From Asticcacaulis sp. YBE204 (lineage in GTDB: Bacteria; Pseudomonadota; Alphaproteobacteria; Caulobacterales; Caulobacteraceae): DNA of 64,000 nucleotides. The position numbers and the translations under genes are program-made. The notes under the pieces were generated by a model. It did not search any database, had not been told where the DNA came from, and saw only the letters and a list, made by a program, of their open reading frames with translations. Positions 1-9,181 of this stretch are shown here, piece by piece (the stretch's first letter is position 1; each line of letters starts with the position of its first letter). The stretch spans positions 248,001 through 312,000 of the forward strand of contig NZ_AWGF01000005.1 of the NCBI RefSeq assembly GCF_000495855.1. The letters are read 5' to 3'.

Positions 1-2077
1 CATCTCCGGCCTTATACCCCGCCGCCTCGATATCCTGCGGGTTCATAAAGACGATGTCGCGCGTGCCTTCGATACCGCGAAAACGGTCGGAATAGCCGTA
101 GATCGTCGTGTTGAACTGATCGTTGGAGCGCAGGGTAACGAGGCGATAACGTCCCGGCTTGTCCTCGAAGCCGTTGGCGCTGAGCACGTCCGGCACGGTG
201 AAGACTGCTTTTTTCGCCTCGGTTTTCCAGATGCGCTCATGCGCCGGATTGCCGCGGTAAAAGCCGCCCGGCGTATAGAGGCGGGCATTGTAGTCGCGGA
301 AATCTTCCGGATAGGTCTGTTCGATGAGGTCGCGGACGAGGCTGTAATCCCCGGTCCATCTCTCCCATTCGACGCTTAGTTGGCCGGGCAGGGTCGCCCG
401 CGCGATTCCGGCGATGATAGCCAGTTCGCTTTTGACATGCTCCGACGGCGGCTTGCGTTTGCCGATCGAGCCGTGGATGTGGGAGAAGCTGTCCTCTATG
501 GAGACGGTCTGCGGGCCGGTCGCCTGTGCGTCGATCTCGGCACGACCGAGACACGGCAGGATGAAGGCGGTCTTGCCGGGGTAAAGGTGGCTGCGGTTGA
601 GCTTGGTCGAGATCATCACCGTCAGGTCCTGTGCGGGCCAGGCGACTTCCATGCGGGTCTGATCCGGCACGGCGCGCAGGAGGTTGCCGCCCAGACAGAT
701 GAAGGCCTTCACCTTGCTGTCGAACAGGGCTTGGGTTGCGGCCGTGATATTCATGCCGTCTTTAGCGGGCGGATCGAACCCGAACAGGGCTTTCAACTTG
801 TCGACCGGGATCAGCTCGATCTTCTCGGCGATGCCAACTGTGCGCTGGCCCTGCACATTGGAGTGCCCACGCACCGGGCAGATACCCGCCCCCAGCCGTC
901 CGATATTGCCACGCATCAGCAACAGATTGACCAGCATGGCGACGTTGAGATGCCCCTCGACCTGCTGCGTCAGGCCCATGCCATAGACTCCGATGGCTTT
1001 TTCGGCGGCCATGTAGATATCGGCGGCGCGGCGCAGGTCGGTCTCGCTCAGACCGCTTTCCTGTTCGATCCGCACCCACGGCGTATCGCGCACCTTGCTG
1101 ATAAACGCGTCGAAACCGGAGGTGTGCTGCTCGATGAAGGCGATGTCGATGACGCGCGCCTTGCCGGCCTTTTGCGCCGCGTCGTCGGCCTCGACAATGG
1201 CCTTGCACAGGCCGAGCATGGCCGCGATATCGCCACCCGATTTGACCTGAAGATAGAGGTCGGAAATCACCGTCTCATGCCCGGTGGCCATGGCCACGGC
1301 GTCCTGAGGGTTGACGAAGGAGACCAGACCCTGTTCGCGGAGGGGATTGAAGGTGACGATCTTCGCGCCGCGTGTCTTGGCGTCCTGAAGCGGGTGCAGG
1401 AAGCGCGGGCTGTTGGTGCCGGGGTTCTGCCCGAAAAAGAAGAAGGCGTCGCAGGCTTCGAGGTCTTCCCACACAACCGTGCCGACGGGCGAGCCGATGA
1501 CCTTTTTCAGGCCGACCGAGGTCGTCTCGTGGCACATATTCGAGCTTTGCGGCAGATTGTTCGTACCATAAAGCCGCGCCAGAAGCGCATAGAGATAGGC
1601 GGCCTCAAGCCCCGCATGACCCGATGAGTAGAAGACGACGCTGTCAGGGTCGAGCGGTTTGAGGATCGCCCCGATTTCAGCAAAGGCGGCTTCCCACGAC
1701 ACGGGTTTGTAGCTGTCGCTGGCGGCGTCGTAACGCAGCGGATGCGTCAGGCGGCCGAGCTTTTCGAGATTGTGGTCCTTCCAGTCGCGCAGCGCCGTGA
1801 CCTTGTGCGTGTCCCAGAACCCGGGCGTGCAGCGCGCCGAGGTCAGTTCCCACAGGGTGGCCTTGGCGCCGTTCTCGCAAAACTCGAACGCGTGGTAATT
1901 GGCGGGCTTCGGCCAGGCGCACGACACGCACATGAAGCCCTTCGGCTTGTTCTGGTGCGTCAGGGTGTCAATGACGGCGGGTGAGGGGCGCTCGCTGAGC
2001 ACCGTATGACCGATCCCGGCCAGCGAGCCCCAGCCCCCGGCGGGGCCTTCAGAATGCGCGGTTTCATCATCCGTCAC
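1..2077 (-). CDS. FdhF/YdeP-like molybdopterin oxidoreductase, alpha subunit (3' end outside window)
   Basis: A molybdopterin (bis-MGD) oxidoreductase of the formate dehydrogenase H / YdeP type; the substrate is not known for this subfamily. The frame is open from a GTG at 2077 to the left edge, about 692 codons, so the C-terminus is missing. Near the N-terminus MCVSCAWPKP carries a CxxC typical of this family, and SSNMCHETTSVGL (around residue 180) matches the FdhF Mo-ligand region, with Cys at the Sec/Cys position. The GTG start overlaps the end of the paoC-like gene by 11 nt, so the two are probably translationally coupled. An ATG at 2067 is in the wrong frame. Family assignment is firm; the physiological reaction is inferred only as an oxidoreduction. 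Confidence 0.85.
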   Translation of the reverse strand, partial: MTDDETAHSEGPAGGWGSLAGIGHTVLSERPSPAVIDTLTHQNKPKGFMCVSCAWPKPANYHAFEFCENGAKATLWELTSARCTPGFWDTHKVTALRDWKDHNLEKLGRLTHPLRYDAASDSYKPVSWEAAFAEIGAILKPLDPDSVVFYSSGHAGLEAAYLYALLARLYGTNNLPQSSNMCHETTSVGLKKVIGSPVGTVVWEDLEACDAFFFFGQNPGTNSPRFLHPLQDAKTRGAKIVTFNPLREQGLVSFVNPQDAVAMATGHETVISDLYLQVKSGGDIAAMLGLCKAIVEADDAAQKAGKARVIDIAFIEQHTSGFDAFISKVRDTPWVRIEQESGLSETDLRRAADIYMAAEKAIGVYGMGLTQQVEGHLNVAMLVNLLLMRGNIGRLGAGICPVRGHSNVQGQRTVGIAEKIELIPVDKLKALFGFDPPAKDGMNITAATQALFDSKVKAFICLGGNLLRAVPDQTRMEVAWPAQDLTVMISTKLNRSHLYPGKTAFILPCLGRAEIDAQATGPQTVSIEDSFSHIHGSIGKRKPPSEHVKSELAIIAGIARATLPGQLSVEWERWTGDYSLVRDLIEQTYPEDFRDYNARLYTPGGFYRGNPAHERIWKTEAKKAVFTVPDVLSANGFEDKPGRYRLVTLRSNDQFNTTIYGYSDRFRGIEGTRDIVFMNPQDIEAAGYKAGD

Positions 2078-4307
2078 TGTAGAGCACCTTGTCGAGGGTG
2101 ATGGGCAGGTCGCGCATCCGGCGACCCGTGGCGTGGAAGATGGCGTTCGCAATCGCCGCCGCCGTGCCAACGATGCCGATTTCGCCAAGCCCCTTGGCAC
2201 CTATCGGATTGACGCGTGTGTCCGCCTCATCGACGAAGATGACGTCGAGATCGATGACGTCGGCATGGGCCGGGATATGGTATTCGGCGAAGTTGTGGTT
2301 CATGATCCGCCCCAGCCGGTGATCGGTCAGGGTCTCTTCGTGCAGAGCTTGACCGATGGCCATGACCATGGCGCCGGTGATCTGGCTGCGCGCTGTGCGG
2401 GGGTTAAGGATGCGCCCCGCCGCCACGGCATTGACCAGCCGCGTGACGCGCACGACGCCCAGGTCCTCATCGACGCGTACCTCGGCGAAAACGGCGGTAT
2501 GGGCGTAGCTGATATATTTTTGCGTCGACAGATAGTTGGACAGGACCGTGGCGGTGACGCCCAGGGTCTCACGTTCGACCGCCGTCATGATGTCGGTAAA
2601 TGGCACGGCGACGTCGCCCGCGATCATCTGCCCGTCGCGGAAGGCGACCTCTTTGAACTTGCGGCCTTTGAACGGCGTGTCGGGCAGGTCGCGGGCGGCC
2701 TTGAACAGGGCTTTTTGCAGTTTCTGACACGCCGCCTGTACCGCCGAGCCGACGCTGGCGGCCATCATCGAACCACCTTCAGGCGCGGCGAACGGGTCTT
2801 TGGAGTCGCCCAGCCGAACGGTGACCGCCTCTATCGGCAGGCCCATGGTTTCGGCGGCAATCTGGGTCGCGATGGTATAGGTGCCGGTGCCGATATCGGC
2901 GGCCCCGGAAATAATGGTCAGGTGACCGGTGTGGCTCAGTTCGGCGCGCGCACGCGTCGGCACCGGCGAATAGGGCGCGTCCCATACGCCGCCCGCGACG
3001 CCCCAGCCGATCAGATCACGGTCTTCGCGCATCGACCGGGGCGCTGAGGAACGCTTTGCCCAGCCAAAGGCGTTGGCGCCCTGATCATAACAGTCGCGCA
3101 AGGCTTTGGAGGTAAAGACCTTATCGTCGTTCTGATCGTGGTCGGCATAGTTGATGCGGCGCAGATCCAGCGGATCAATGTCCAGTGCGTAGGCCAGTTC
3201 GTCCATCGCCGATTCCAGCGCAAAAACGCCGACCGCCGCGCCCGGCGCACGCATGTCGCCCGGCGACATGGTGTCGAGCTTGATCAGCTTATAGCCCATA
3301 TCGACATTGGCGCATTGGTAGAGCAGGCCCGACCAGTTGACGACGGTTTCCTGATGATCCTCATAGGCGCTGGTGTGGCCGATAGCATGGTGATGGATCG
3401 AGGTCAGCTTGCCCGTCGAGTCGGCGCTTAGTTTGATGTGGTTCAGGGTTTCGGGCCGACAACTGAGGTCGAACATCTGGGCGCGGCTCAAGGTCACGCG
3501 GACCGAGCGCTTGAGGGCCTTCGCCGCCAGCATGGCGAGATAGACCGAGGGCTGGGGCCGAAGCGCCGACCCGAACGCCCCGCCGACATAGGGGGCGATG
3601 ACGCGGACCTTTTTCGCCGGCAGTTTGAAAACCTGTGTCAGGTAGAACTGAACGTTCAGCGCGCCCTGCGTCTTGTCGTAGACATTAAACACACCGTCGG
3701 CGTCGAGGATGACGGTCGCGGCGAACATCTCCATCGGATTGTGGATTTCCGCCGCCAGGTGGTACTCGGCCTCGATCTTCACCAGCGCCGTCGCGAAAGC
3801 CGTTTGCGGGTCCCCGCGCGGCTGCGGTGGTTTGATCCCCATACGACGTTTGGGCGGATCGTAGGCGGAGGCCCTCGCCACCGCGAAATCCGTCAGGTGC
3901 GCCTCGACATCGTATTGGGCGTTCACCAGAACCGTCGCGTCGCGGGCGGCCTCGAAGGTCTCGGCAATGACAAGCGCGATGGGCTGTCCGTTATGATGGA
4001 TATGTTCGTCGTATAGCGGGCGCAGCGGATGTCCGGGGGGGCCGACCATGTCCCTGTAGCTGAGGTCCCAGCGCGCCGTGTCGGGCCGGTTCTCGTGCGT
4101 CAATATGTGGACGACGCCGGGTACGGCCAGCGCTGCTTCGGTGTCGATCGACAGAATTTTGCCGCGCGTGATGGTGGCGGACACCGCGACCGCATGCAGC
4201 AGGTCTTCCGTATGGTATTCGGCGGCGTAGCGCGCGGCGCCCGTGACCTTGGCCACGCCGTCGACGCGAATGACGGGCTTACCGATGAAGCCTGAGGTGT
4301 CGGCCAT
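2067..4307 (-). CDS. paoC: Aldehyde oxidoreductase molybdenum-binding subunit (PaoC/YagR-like)
   Basis: Large Mo-cofactor subunit of a xanthine-oxidase-family aldehyde oxidoreductase, 746 aa, close to the usual length (about 730). Visible motifs include GGAFGSA (cofactor-binding loop), MRAPGAAVGVFALESAMDEL typical of PaoC proteins, and near the C-terminus GAKGLGEIGIVG, whose Glu (about residue 709) is at the catalytic base position. It is third in a paoA-paoB-paoC operon, 8 nt after paoB, and its stop overlaps the start of the FdhF/YdeP-like gene. E. coli PaoABC oxidises aromatic aldehydes in the periplasm; the substrate here is inferred only by homology. Confidence 0.92.
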   Translation of the reverse strand: MADTSGFIGKPVIRVDGVAKVTGAARYAAEYHTEDLLHAVAVSATITRGKILSIDTEAALAVPGVVHILTHENRPDTARWDLSYRDMVGPPGHPLRPLYDEHIHHNGQPIALVIAETFEAARDATVLVNAQYDVEAHLTDFAVARASAYDPPKRRMGIKPPQPRGDPQTAFATALVKIEAEYHLAAEIHNPMEMFAATVILDADGVFNVYDKTQGALNVQFYLTQVFKLPAKKVRVIAPYVGGAFGSALRPQPSVYLAMLAAKALKRSVRVTLSRAQMFDLSCRPETLNHIKLSADSTGKLTSIHHHAIGHTSAYEDHQETVVNWSGLLYQCANVDMGYKLIKLDTMSPGDMRAPGAAVGVFALESAMDELAYALDIDPLDLRRINYADHDQNDDKVFTSKALRDCYDQGANAFGWAKRSSAPRSMREDRDLIGWGVAGGVWDAPYSPVPTRARAELSHTGHLTIISGAADIGTGTYTIATQIAAETMGLPIEAVTVRLGDSKDPFAAPEGGSMMAASVGSAVQAACQKLQKALFKAARDLPDTPFKGRKFKEVAFRDGQMIAGDVAVPFTDIMTAVERETLGVTATVLSNYLSTQKYISYAHTAVFAEVRVDEDLGVVRVTRLVNAVAAGRILNPRTARSQITGAMVMAIGQALHEETLTDHRLGRIMNHNFAEYHIPAHADVIDLDVIFVDEADTRVNPIGAKGLGEIGIVGTAAAIANAIFHATGRRMRDLPITLDKVLYSDG

Positions 4308-4315
4308 TTGCGCCT

Positions 4316-5332
4316 CTACAGAATGGATTTGCGGGTTTGCGGCTGAGGCGTCGCGGCGGCGGCCTGAGTCAGGGTGCGGATGACGGTGCGCCGCGCCAGA
4401 TCAATCTTGAAGTCGTTCTGGCCCTGGCCCTTCGCGTCGTGCAGGAGGGCGGTGGCGAAGCGGCTGAACACCGCCGCATCGGGCATCTGACCGACCATTT
4501 CGGCCTCCAGCGCCTCGTTGCGCCACGGCTTGTGCGCCACGCCGCCAAGCGCCACGCGGACGTCGGTGATGCGGTCGTCTTCAAGCGTCAGGGCGGCGGC
4601 GACCGAGACCAGCGCGAAGGCGTAGGACAGGCGGTCGCGCAGCTTGAGATAGGAATAGTGGGTGTCGAGGCGCGTCGCCGGAAGCTCGATATGGGTGATC
4701 AGCTCGCCGTGCCGCATCGTGTTGTCGAACTGCGGCGTCTCTTCCGGCAGGCGGTGGAAATCGGCAAAGGCGATGATCCGCGCGCCGTCCGGGCCTTCGA
4801 CGTGGACACGGGCGTCGAGGGCGCGCAGGGCGACGCACATGTCGGACGGATGGGTGGCGATGCAGGCGTCGCTGGCCCCGAGGATAGCCAGATTGCGGTT
4901 GACGCCGCCAATGGCCCCGCAGCCCGAGCCCGGCTCGCGTTTGTTGCACGCGGTCGCCGTATCATAGAAGTAGTGGCAGCGCGTCCGTTGCAGCAGGTTG
5001 CCGCCGGTCGTCGCGGCGTTGCGCAACTGCGGCGAGGCCCCGGCCAAAAGAGCGCTGCTGAGGAGCGGGTAACGGGTTTCGATCAACGGGTGCCAGGCCA
5101 GATCGGCATTACTGACCAGAGCACCGATCTTTACGCCACCTTCGGCAGTTTCTTCGATATCGTGCAGGGGCAGACGGTTGATATCGACGACGCGCGACGG
5201 CCGAGCGACCTCGTACTTCATCAGGTCGACAAGATTGGTGCCGCCGGCCAAAGCGCGCGCATCCGGTACGGCGTTCAGGGCCGCGATGGCTTCGCCAATG
5301 GTCGCGGGGCGGACGTAATCGAAAGGCCTCAT
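4316..5332 (-). CDS. paoB: Aldehyde oxidoreductase FAD-binding subunit (PaoB/YagS-like)
   Basis: FAD subunit that passes electrons from the Fe-S clusters to an acceptor, 338 aa. The N-terminal FAD-binding segment contains ALAGGTNLVDLMK, and ATTGGNLLQRTRC is the second FAD-loop motif. The following segment CNKREPGSGCGAIGG with nearby Cys residues matches the extra [4Fe-4S] site of PaoB proteins. Its start overlaps the paoA stop by 4 nt, which indicates coupled translation and a heterotrimeric product. Confidence 0.92.
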   Translation of the reverse strand: MRPFDYVRPATIGEAIAALNAVPDARALAGGTNLVDLMKYEVARPSRVVDINRLPLHDIEETAEGGVKIGALVSNADLAWHPLIETRYPLLSSALLAGASPQLRNAATTGGNLLQRTRCHYFYDTATACNKREPGSGCGAIGGVNRNLAILGASDACIATHPSDMCVALRALDARVHVEGPDGARIIAFADFHRLPEETPQFDNTMRHGELITHIELPATRLDTHYSYLKLRDRLSYAFALVSVAAALTLEDDRITDVRVALGGVAHKPWRNEALEAEMVGQMPDAAVFSRFATALLHDAKGQGQNDFKIDLARRTVIRTLTQAAAATPQPQTRKSIL

Positions 5333-5793
5333 TTCGAGGCCTCAAGTACGGCTTCGACCGCGTCGGCGATGTGGGTATAGGCTCCGCAACGGCACAGATT
5401 GCCGCTCATATATTCCCGGATATCCTCGCGCGATTCGGCTCGGCCCTCATTGAGCAGGCCGATGGCCGAACAGATCTGGCCCGGCGTGCAGTACCCGCAC
5501 TGGAAGGCGTCGTGATCGAGAAAGGCCTGCTGAACCGGATGCAGGATCGGTCCGTCAGCGAGACCCTCGACGGTCGTGATCTCTGCGCCGTCGCGACTGA
5601 CGGCGAGGATCAGGCAGCTATTGAACCGCTTGCCGTCGATCAGCACCGTGCAGGCGCCGCATTGCCCGTGGTCGCAGCCTTTTTTGGTCCCGGTCAGATG
5701 CACGCGTTCGCGGAGGAAATCGAGGAGGGTCACCCACGGCGGTATGTCCGCCGATGTCGAATGACCGTTCAGCGTGAATTGGACCTGCGTCAC
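5329..5793 (-). CDS. paoA: Aldehyde oxidoreductase 2Fe-2S subunit (PaoA/YagT-like)
   Basis: Iron-sulphur subunit with two [2Fe-2S] clusters, 154 aa. The plant-ferredoxin-type site is CDHGQCGAC with a later Cys (FNSC), and the helical site is CGYCTPGQ plus CRCGAY. First gene of the operon. Unlike E. coli PaoA (about 229 aa with a Tat signal) this protein starts directly at the ferredoxin fold (MTQVQFTLNGHS) with no twin-arginine segment, so by sequence the complex is cytoplasmic unless another subunit directs export. No upstream in-frame extension was seen that would add a Tat signal. Confidence 0.93.
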   Translation of the reverse strand: MTQVQFTLNGHSTSADIPPWVTLLDFLRERVHLTGTKKGCDHGQCGACTVLIDGKRFNSCLILAVSRDGAEITTVEGLADGPILHPVQQAFLDHDAFQCGYCTPGQICSAIGLLNEGRAESREDIREYMSGNLCRCGAYTHIADAVEAVLEASK

Positions 5794-5922
5794 CTGAGTC
5801 TCCTGATGCCCTTTTGAGCGGCGAGCCTACAGAGAAGCGCTCAGCGCGGTGATGCGTTTCGAAGGCTGGAAAATAAACGCGACGCAAAGAGCGCCGGGTC
5901 ATCCTCTGGCTCCGTGAAAAGG

Positions 5923-7038
5923 TCAGGTGAAGGCGGTCTTCGGGATATGGGTGATCCGGCACGCCAGGTCGGCCTCGCCCGAGGCGACGATATAGACCTC
6001 GCCCCCGTCGGCGATGCCGGTCGTAAAGACGACGTCCCTCAGATACATCTGGTGCTCGATGGGTTGCGTCAGGTCGGGCGCGGCCTCCAGAATCGCCTCT
6101 TTACCGGTCTCAATCGTCCGGCTTGGGTCATCCTTGTTCAGAAGCGACCAGTAGGTGCGGTAGATGCCGACGATTTCCTTAGGTTCGACGCCGTGCCACA
6201 GGGTCAGCCAGCCCTTGTCGGTCAGGATCGGCGGGGTGCCGCCGCCCATGCGTTCCATGGTAACGGCGCCCGAATGGGCGCGGATGCCGGGCTTCTCATA
6301 CGGCTTCCAGTGCAGGGCATCGGGCGATGTCGCCAGATTGATCGACGGCCCGGCGCGCCACTCGCTGCCCGGCGGATAGGCGAAATAGAGCGAGCCCAGC
6401 GGCCGGGTCTGCGCCCAGTATTTGCCATCGATCAGGCCTTCGAAGATCAGCATGTCCTTGTTCTGATGATCCATCACCATGCCCTCGAAGACCCAGTCGA
6501 GGCCGTCGGTCGAGCTGTAGAGACAGGTCGAATGCCGCTCCGGGCTGACCGAGCAGGTGGTCATCAGCCAGCGGTCGCCGACTTGGCTGATCCGGGCGTC
6601 CTCGACGCCGTAGCACTGAAAGCTGAATTGCGGCTGGATCGCCTTGTCGTAGTGCAGGGCGACGATATCGAGGCCGTCGGGCGTCAGTTCGACCGGCAGT
6701 AGCCACGACAGGGAGGTGAGGGCCATGACCTTCCACGCCCCGCCGTGTAAGGTGAACTTGCGCGGGTCGGCGGTGTCGGCGCGATCTACCGGCCAGGCGT
6801 CGAGCCTGTAGCGGTCATCGGCCCAGCGAATGGCGTGAACGTGACCGTTGACGATGGGCGTGCGCAGCGCTTCGGCCACCCGCACCATCATCAGCAAATT
6901 ACCGTTCGGCAGGCGCAGCAGGCCTGGATTGAAGACCCCTAGAATATAGGTCTCGGCGTTAAGATGTCCGGCCAGCGGCGAGCGGGACAGATCGATGTCG
7001 TCGGGCACCAGAACGAGTCGGTCTATGTCGAATTTCAT
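5923..7038 (-). CDS. Glycoside hydrolase family 130 protein (beta-mannoside phosphorylase/hydrolase type)
   Basis: Five-bladed beta-propeller enzyme of family GH130, 371 aa. Members phosphorolyse or hydrolyse beta-mannosidic linkages. Supporting motifs are FNPGLLRLPNG near residue 36, GVEDARIS (the conserved ED pair) in the middle and GGGTPPI plus the later WHGVE histidine region. There is no signal peptide, so it acts in the cytoplasm. It lies 130 nt downstream of the paoA start on the same strand and is transcribed separately from it. Whether it is a phosphorylase or a hydrolase cannot be decided from the sequence alone. Confidence 0.88.
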   Translation of the reverse strand: MKFDIDRLVLVPDDIDLSRSPLAGHLNAETYILGVFNPGLLRLPNGNLLMMVRVAEALRTPIVNGHVHAIRWADDRYRLDAWPVDRADTADPRKFTLHGGAWKVMALTSLSWLLPVELTPDGLDIVALHYDKAIQPQFSFQCYGVEDARISQVGDRWLMTTCSVSPERHSTCLYSSTDGLDWVFEGMVMDHQNKDMLIFEGLIDGKYWAQTRPLGSLYFAYPPGSEWRAGPSINLATSPDALHWKPYEKPGIRAHSGAVTMERMGGGTPPILTDKGWLTLWHGVEPKEIVGIYRTYWSLLNKDDPSRTIETGKEAILEAAPDLTQPIEHQMYLRDVVFTTGIADGGEVYIVASGEADLACRITHIPKTAFT

Positions 7039-7145
7039 GCTGTATCACCGGATGCGCCATGGCACGCGATGCGCGCGCCGGATCTGCGACAAGCTGCCTG
7101 TGATGGCATAAGCGCAAAATTCGACTAAGACCGCTGTTTGCAAGC

Positions 7146-8276
7146 TTAACGTACGATCGAAGTCTCTGCGAACGCTGAAATAGCGGCATTGTAGTCCTCA
7201 AACCGTTCCAGAAAGCCCATGTGATTGGCGTCTTCGACCTTCAGCAGACTGCCGTGAGGTGCCATGGACGCAATGGTTTCACTGGCCTCCACCTTGGTGA
7301 CGAGATCGACCCTGCCGCCGATTGCCAACACGGGCACGGATGTGTCAACAAGCGCCTGGCTGGCGTCCCAGTGGAACATTGAAAGATTCCCTAAGGCCTG
7401 CGCGCCCGGGGAATTGCGGGTGCTGAGGAGCGCTGTGTGTTCAAGCTGACAATGGGTCACGCTGGAGCCGAAACCGATGCGGTTCGTCAGATGCGACATG
7501 CCGTTAAAATAGCTTTGCCAGCCGCTCAGCCAGGCCAGGGGCGTTAGCCACCGCGTTAGGACCATCATCGGCTCGATCAGGGGCTTCTGCAGCGCCAGCA
7601 TCAGCTTGGGCAGAATCATGGTTTTGAGGGGGTTAGTATAGCTCGTATTGAGTAGGACGACCCCCGCGACCCGTGCTTCATAGAACGCCGGGTAGTCGCG
7701 TGCCAGCGTCTGGGTGGTCATCCCGCCGATGCTGTGGCTGACCAGTACGACCTTCTCATACGACATCTGTTCGATAAGATGTTTCAGGTTGACGGCAAAG
7801 GCGGCCAGGTTGACGCCGTCATCACCAGGCTTCGATAGCCCCATGCCGGGAAGATCCCAGACAACCACCCTGTAATCGGCGGACAGGTCCTCCTTGGCGT
7901 ATCCCCAGATCGTACTGTCGAGCCCCCAGCCATGAGTCAGGATGAGAACAGGTGCTGCTTTAGGCCCGTGGGTCTCGACATAGAGCGACGCCCCATTGAT
8001 GCCCTCCATCTGCGCCCCGTTGCTGCGGTCTGTATTCAGGTGCCGGCGGTCGGGGCGAGACAAAAAAGGTTTCAGGATCATCCCGCCGAATGCCGACCAG
8101 GCAAGCAGACCCAGAGCGGTCCACAGGCGCCAGTCTTCCCTGACGCGGATAAGGTCCCCGTCGACCATTCTCAGCCATTCACCCTCGTACCAACTCCATC
8201 CCAGATAGATGAGGGCGGCAAGCAATAGCCATGAAAATAGGGAGGTGAGAAAGCGCGTAAGGAGAACGAGAGGCAT
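7146..8276 (-). CDS. Membrane-anchored alpha/beta hydrolase
   Basis: Alpha/beta-hydrolase fold enzyme of 376 aa. The N-terminus has two hydrophobic segments (about residues 7-27 and 52-70) that should anchor it in the inner membrane. The hydrolase domain follows from about residue 100, with LTHGWGLDS (oxyanion region), VWDLPGMGLS and the nucleophile elbow VSHSIGGMT, in which the usual first Gly is Ser. The likely catalytic His is in DANHMGFLE near the C-terminus. An AGGA Shine-Dalgarno lies just upstream of the ATG. It is 19 nt downstream of a second hydrolase gene on the same strand, so the two are probably one operon. Substrate unknown. Confidence 0.85.
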   Translation of the reverse strand: MPLVLLTRFLTSLFSWLLLAALIYLGWSWYEGEWLRMVDGDLIRVREDWRLWTALGLLAWSAFGGMILKPFLSRPDRRHLNTDRSNGAQMEGINGASLYVETHGPKAAPVLILTHGWGLDSTIWGYAKEDLSADYRVVVWDLPGMGLSKPGDDGVNLAAFAVNLKHLIEQMSYEKVVLVSHSIGGMTTQTLARDYPAFYEARVAGVVLLNTSYTNPLKTMILPKLMLALQKPLIEPMMVLTRWLTPLAWLSGWQSYFNGMSHLTNRIGFGSSVTHCQLEHTALLSTRNSPGAQALGNLSMFHWDASQALVDTSVPVLAIGGRVDLVTKVEASETIASMAPHGSLLKVEDANHMGFLERFEDYNAAISAFAETSIVR

Positions 8277-8295
8277 GGTGTGTCCTGAACTACGG

Positions 8296-8988
8296 TTAGG
8301 CGGCCAGATGGCGGGGCGCGTTGGCAGGGCGAAGAAGGTGCAGAAAGTGCCCGCAGTGCAGAAAGCGAAGGGTTTGGAACAAGGCGGCGGGGTCGTGCAT
8401 CATGGTGTCATGTGAGGTCGGCAAGACGATATGATCAGCCATGCCCTCAAGTTTGGTGCGTCCTACGCTGATTTTGCCGTCGTGCGGGGGCGGAACGAAA
8501 AACAGCGGCAAAAGGTCGAGCGAGACGCACCCCGCGATGACGCCGAGTTCGTAATCCACGTGTCTCGGCAGACGCGCCGCGAAGCCATCCGTGCCGGTTC
8601 CCGATTGATAGGCGGCAGGTCCAAACAGAAAACGAAAGATCGGATTCCGGCGAAACATTTCCAACGTTTCGCTCCCCTCTAGCCCGGGAGCCTGCATGAC
8701 CACTCGGCCAAGATTGGCGGGGCGATGGATCTGCAGATAGGCGTGAAGCAAAACGCCACCCAGCGAGTGGGTCACGAAATGAACCTTGTCGTTGCTTAAA
8801 GTTAGGTCGGCGATCTGCGGGGTAACATGGTCGGCGATCAGGGTCTCGATGGGCGCTCGTGTCGAGGGGTAGATAATGTGGGCAACCCCATAACCCGCAG
8901 CCCTTGCCGCCTGGGCAACGGATCGCATGTGGAACGGTGTTTCCGCCAGGCCGTGGATTAAAACGACCCGTTCATTAATTCGCGTCAT
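8296..8988 (-). CDS. Small alpha/beta hydrolase (lipase/esterase-like)
   Basis: Cytoplasmic alpha/beta hydrolase of 230 aa. It begins almost directly with VVLIHGLAETP (HG oxyanion motif). The nucleophile elbow is VTHSLGGVL, with Ser as nucleophile, and a C-terminal SHDTMM supplies a candidate catalytic His. It is smaller than typical lipases and lacks a lid domain. It is the promoter-proximal gene of the pair with the membrane-anchored hydrolase and is transcribed divergently from katE. Substrate not predictable. Confidence 0.82.
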   Translation of the reverse strand: MTRINERVVLIHGLAETPFHMRSVAQAARAAGYGVAHIIYPSTRAPIETLIADHVTPQIADLTLSNDKVHFVTHSLGGVLLHAYLQIHRPANLGRVVMQAPGLEGSETLEMFRRNPIFRFLFGPAAYQSGTGTDGFAARLPRHVDYELGVIAGCVSLDLLPLFFVPPPHDGKISVGRTKLEGMADHIVLPTSHDTMMHDPAALFQTLRFLHCGHFLHLLRPANAPRHLAA

Positions 8989-9181
8989 ATTTCTACAATT
9001 CCCCTAATAACGTGAACATTATTGGGTTCAGTATAAAGAATATATGCGGACTAAAAATATTATAACTTATGTATATAAATAAAAAGATGATGCGTTTAAC
9101 TGAATTTATTGAAAATCGCATTGACCTGTGTGCGCCTTAGGTGGGCTTATGCAGCACATTTACGCACCGAGCAGGGTTATC
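8989..9181. promoter_or_regulatory. AT-rich divergent intergenic region, katE promoter region
   Basis: About 190 nt of strongly AT-rich sequence (for example around 9030-9090) in an otherwise GC-rich window separates the minus-strand esterase from katE. It should hold the promoters of both. An imperfect inverted repeat (CCTAATAA and TTATTGGG, about 9003-9026) lies on the esterase side. I cannot assign a specific regulator. Confidence 0.4.

Noticed and set aside
380-1627. Long plus-strand ORF of 415 codons
   Set aside because: It is the antisense shadow of the FdhF/YdeP-like gene, whose minus-strand frame gives recognisable motifs throughout.
4337-5380. Long plus-strand ORF of 347 codons
   Set aside because: Antisense shadow of the PaoB-like FAD subunit.
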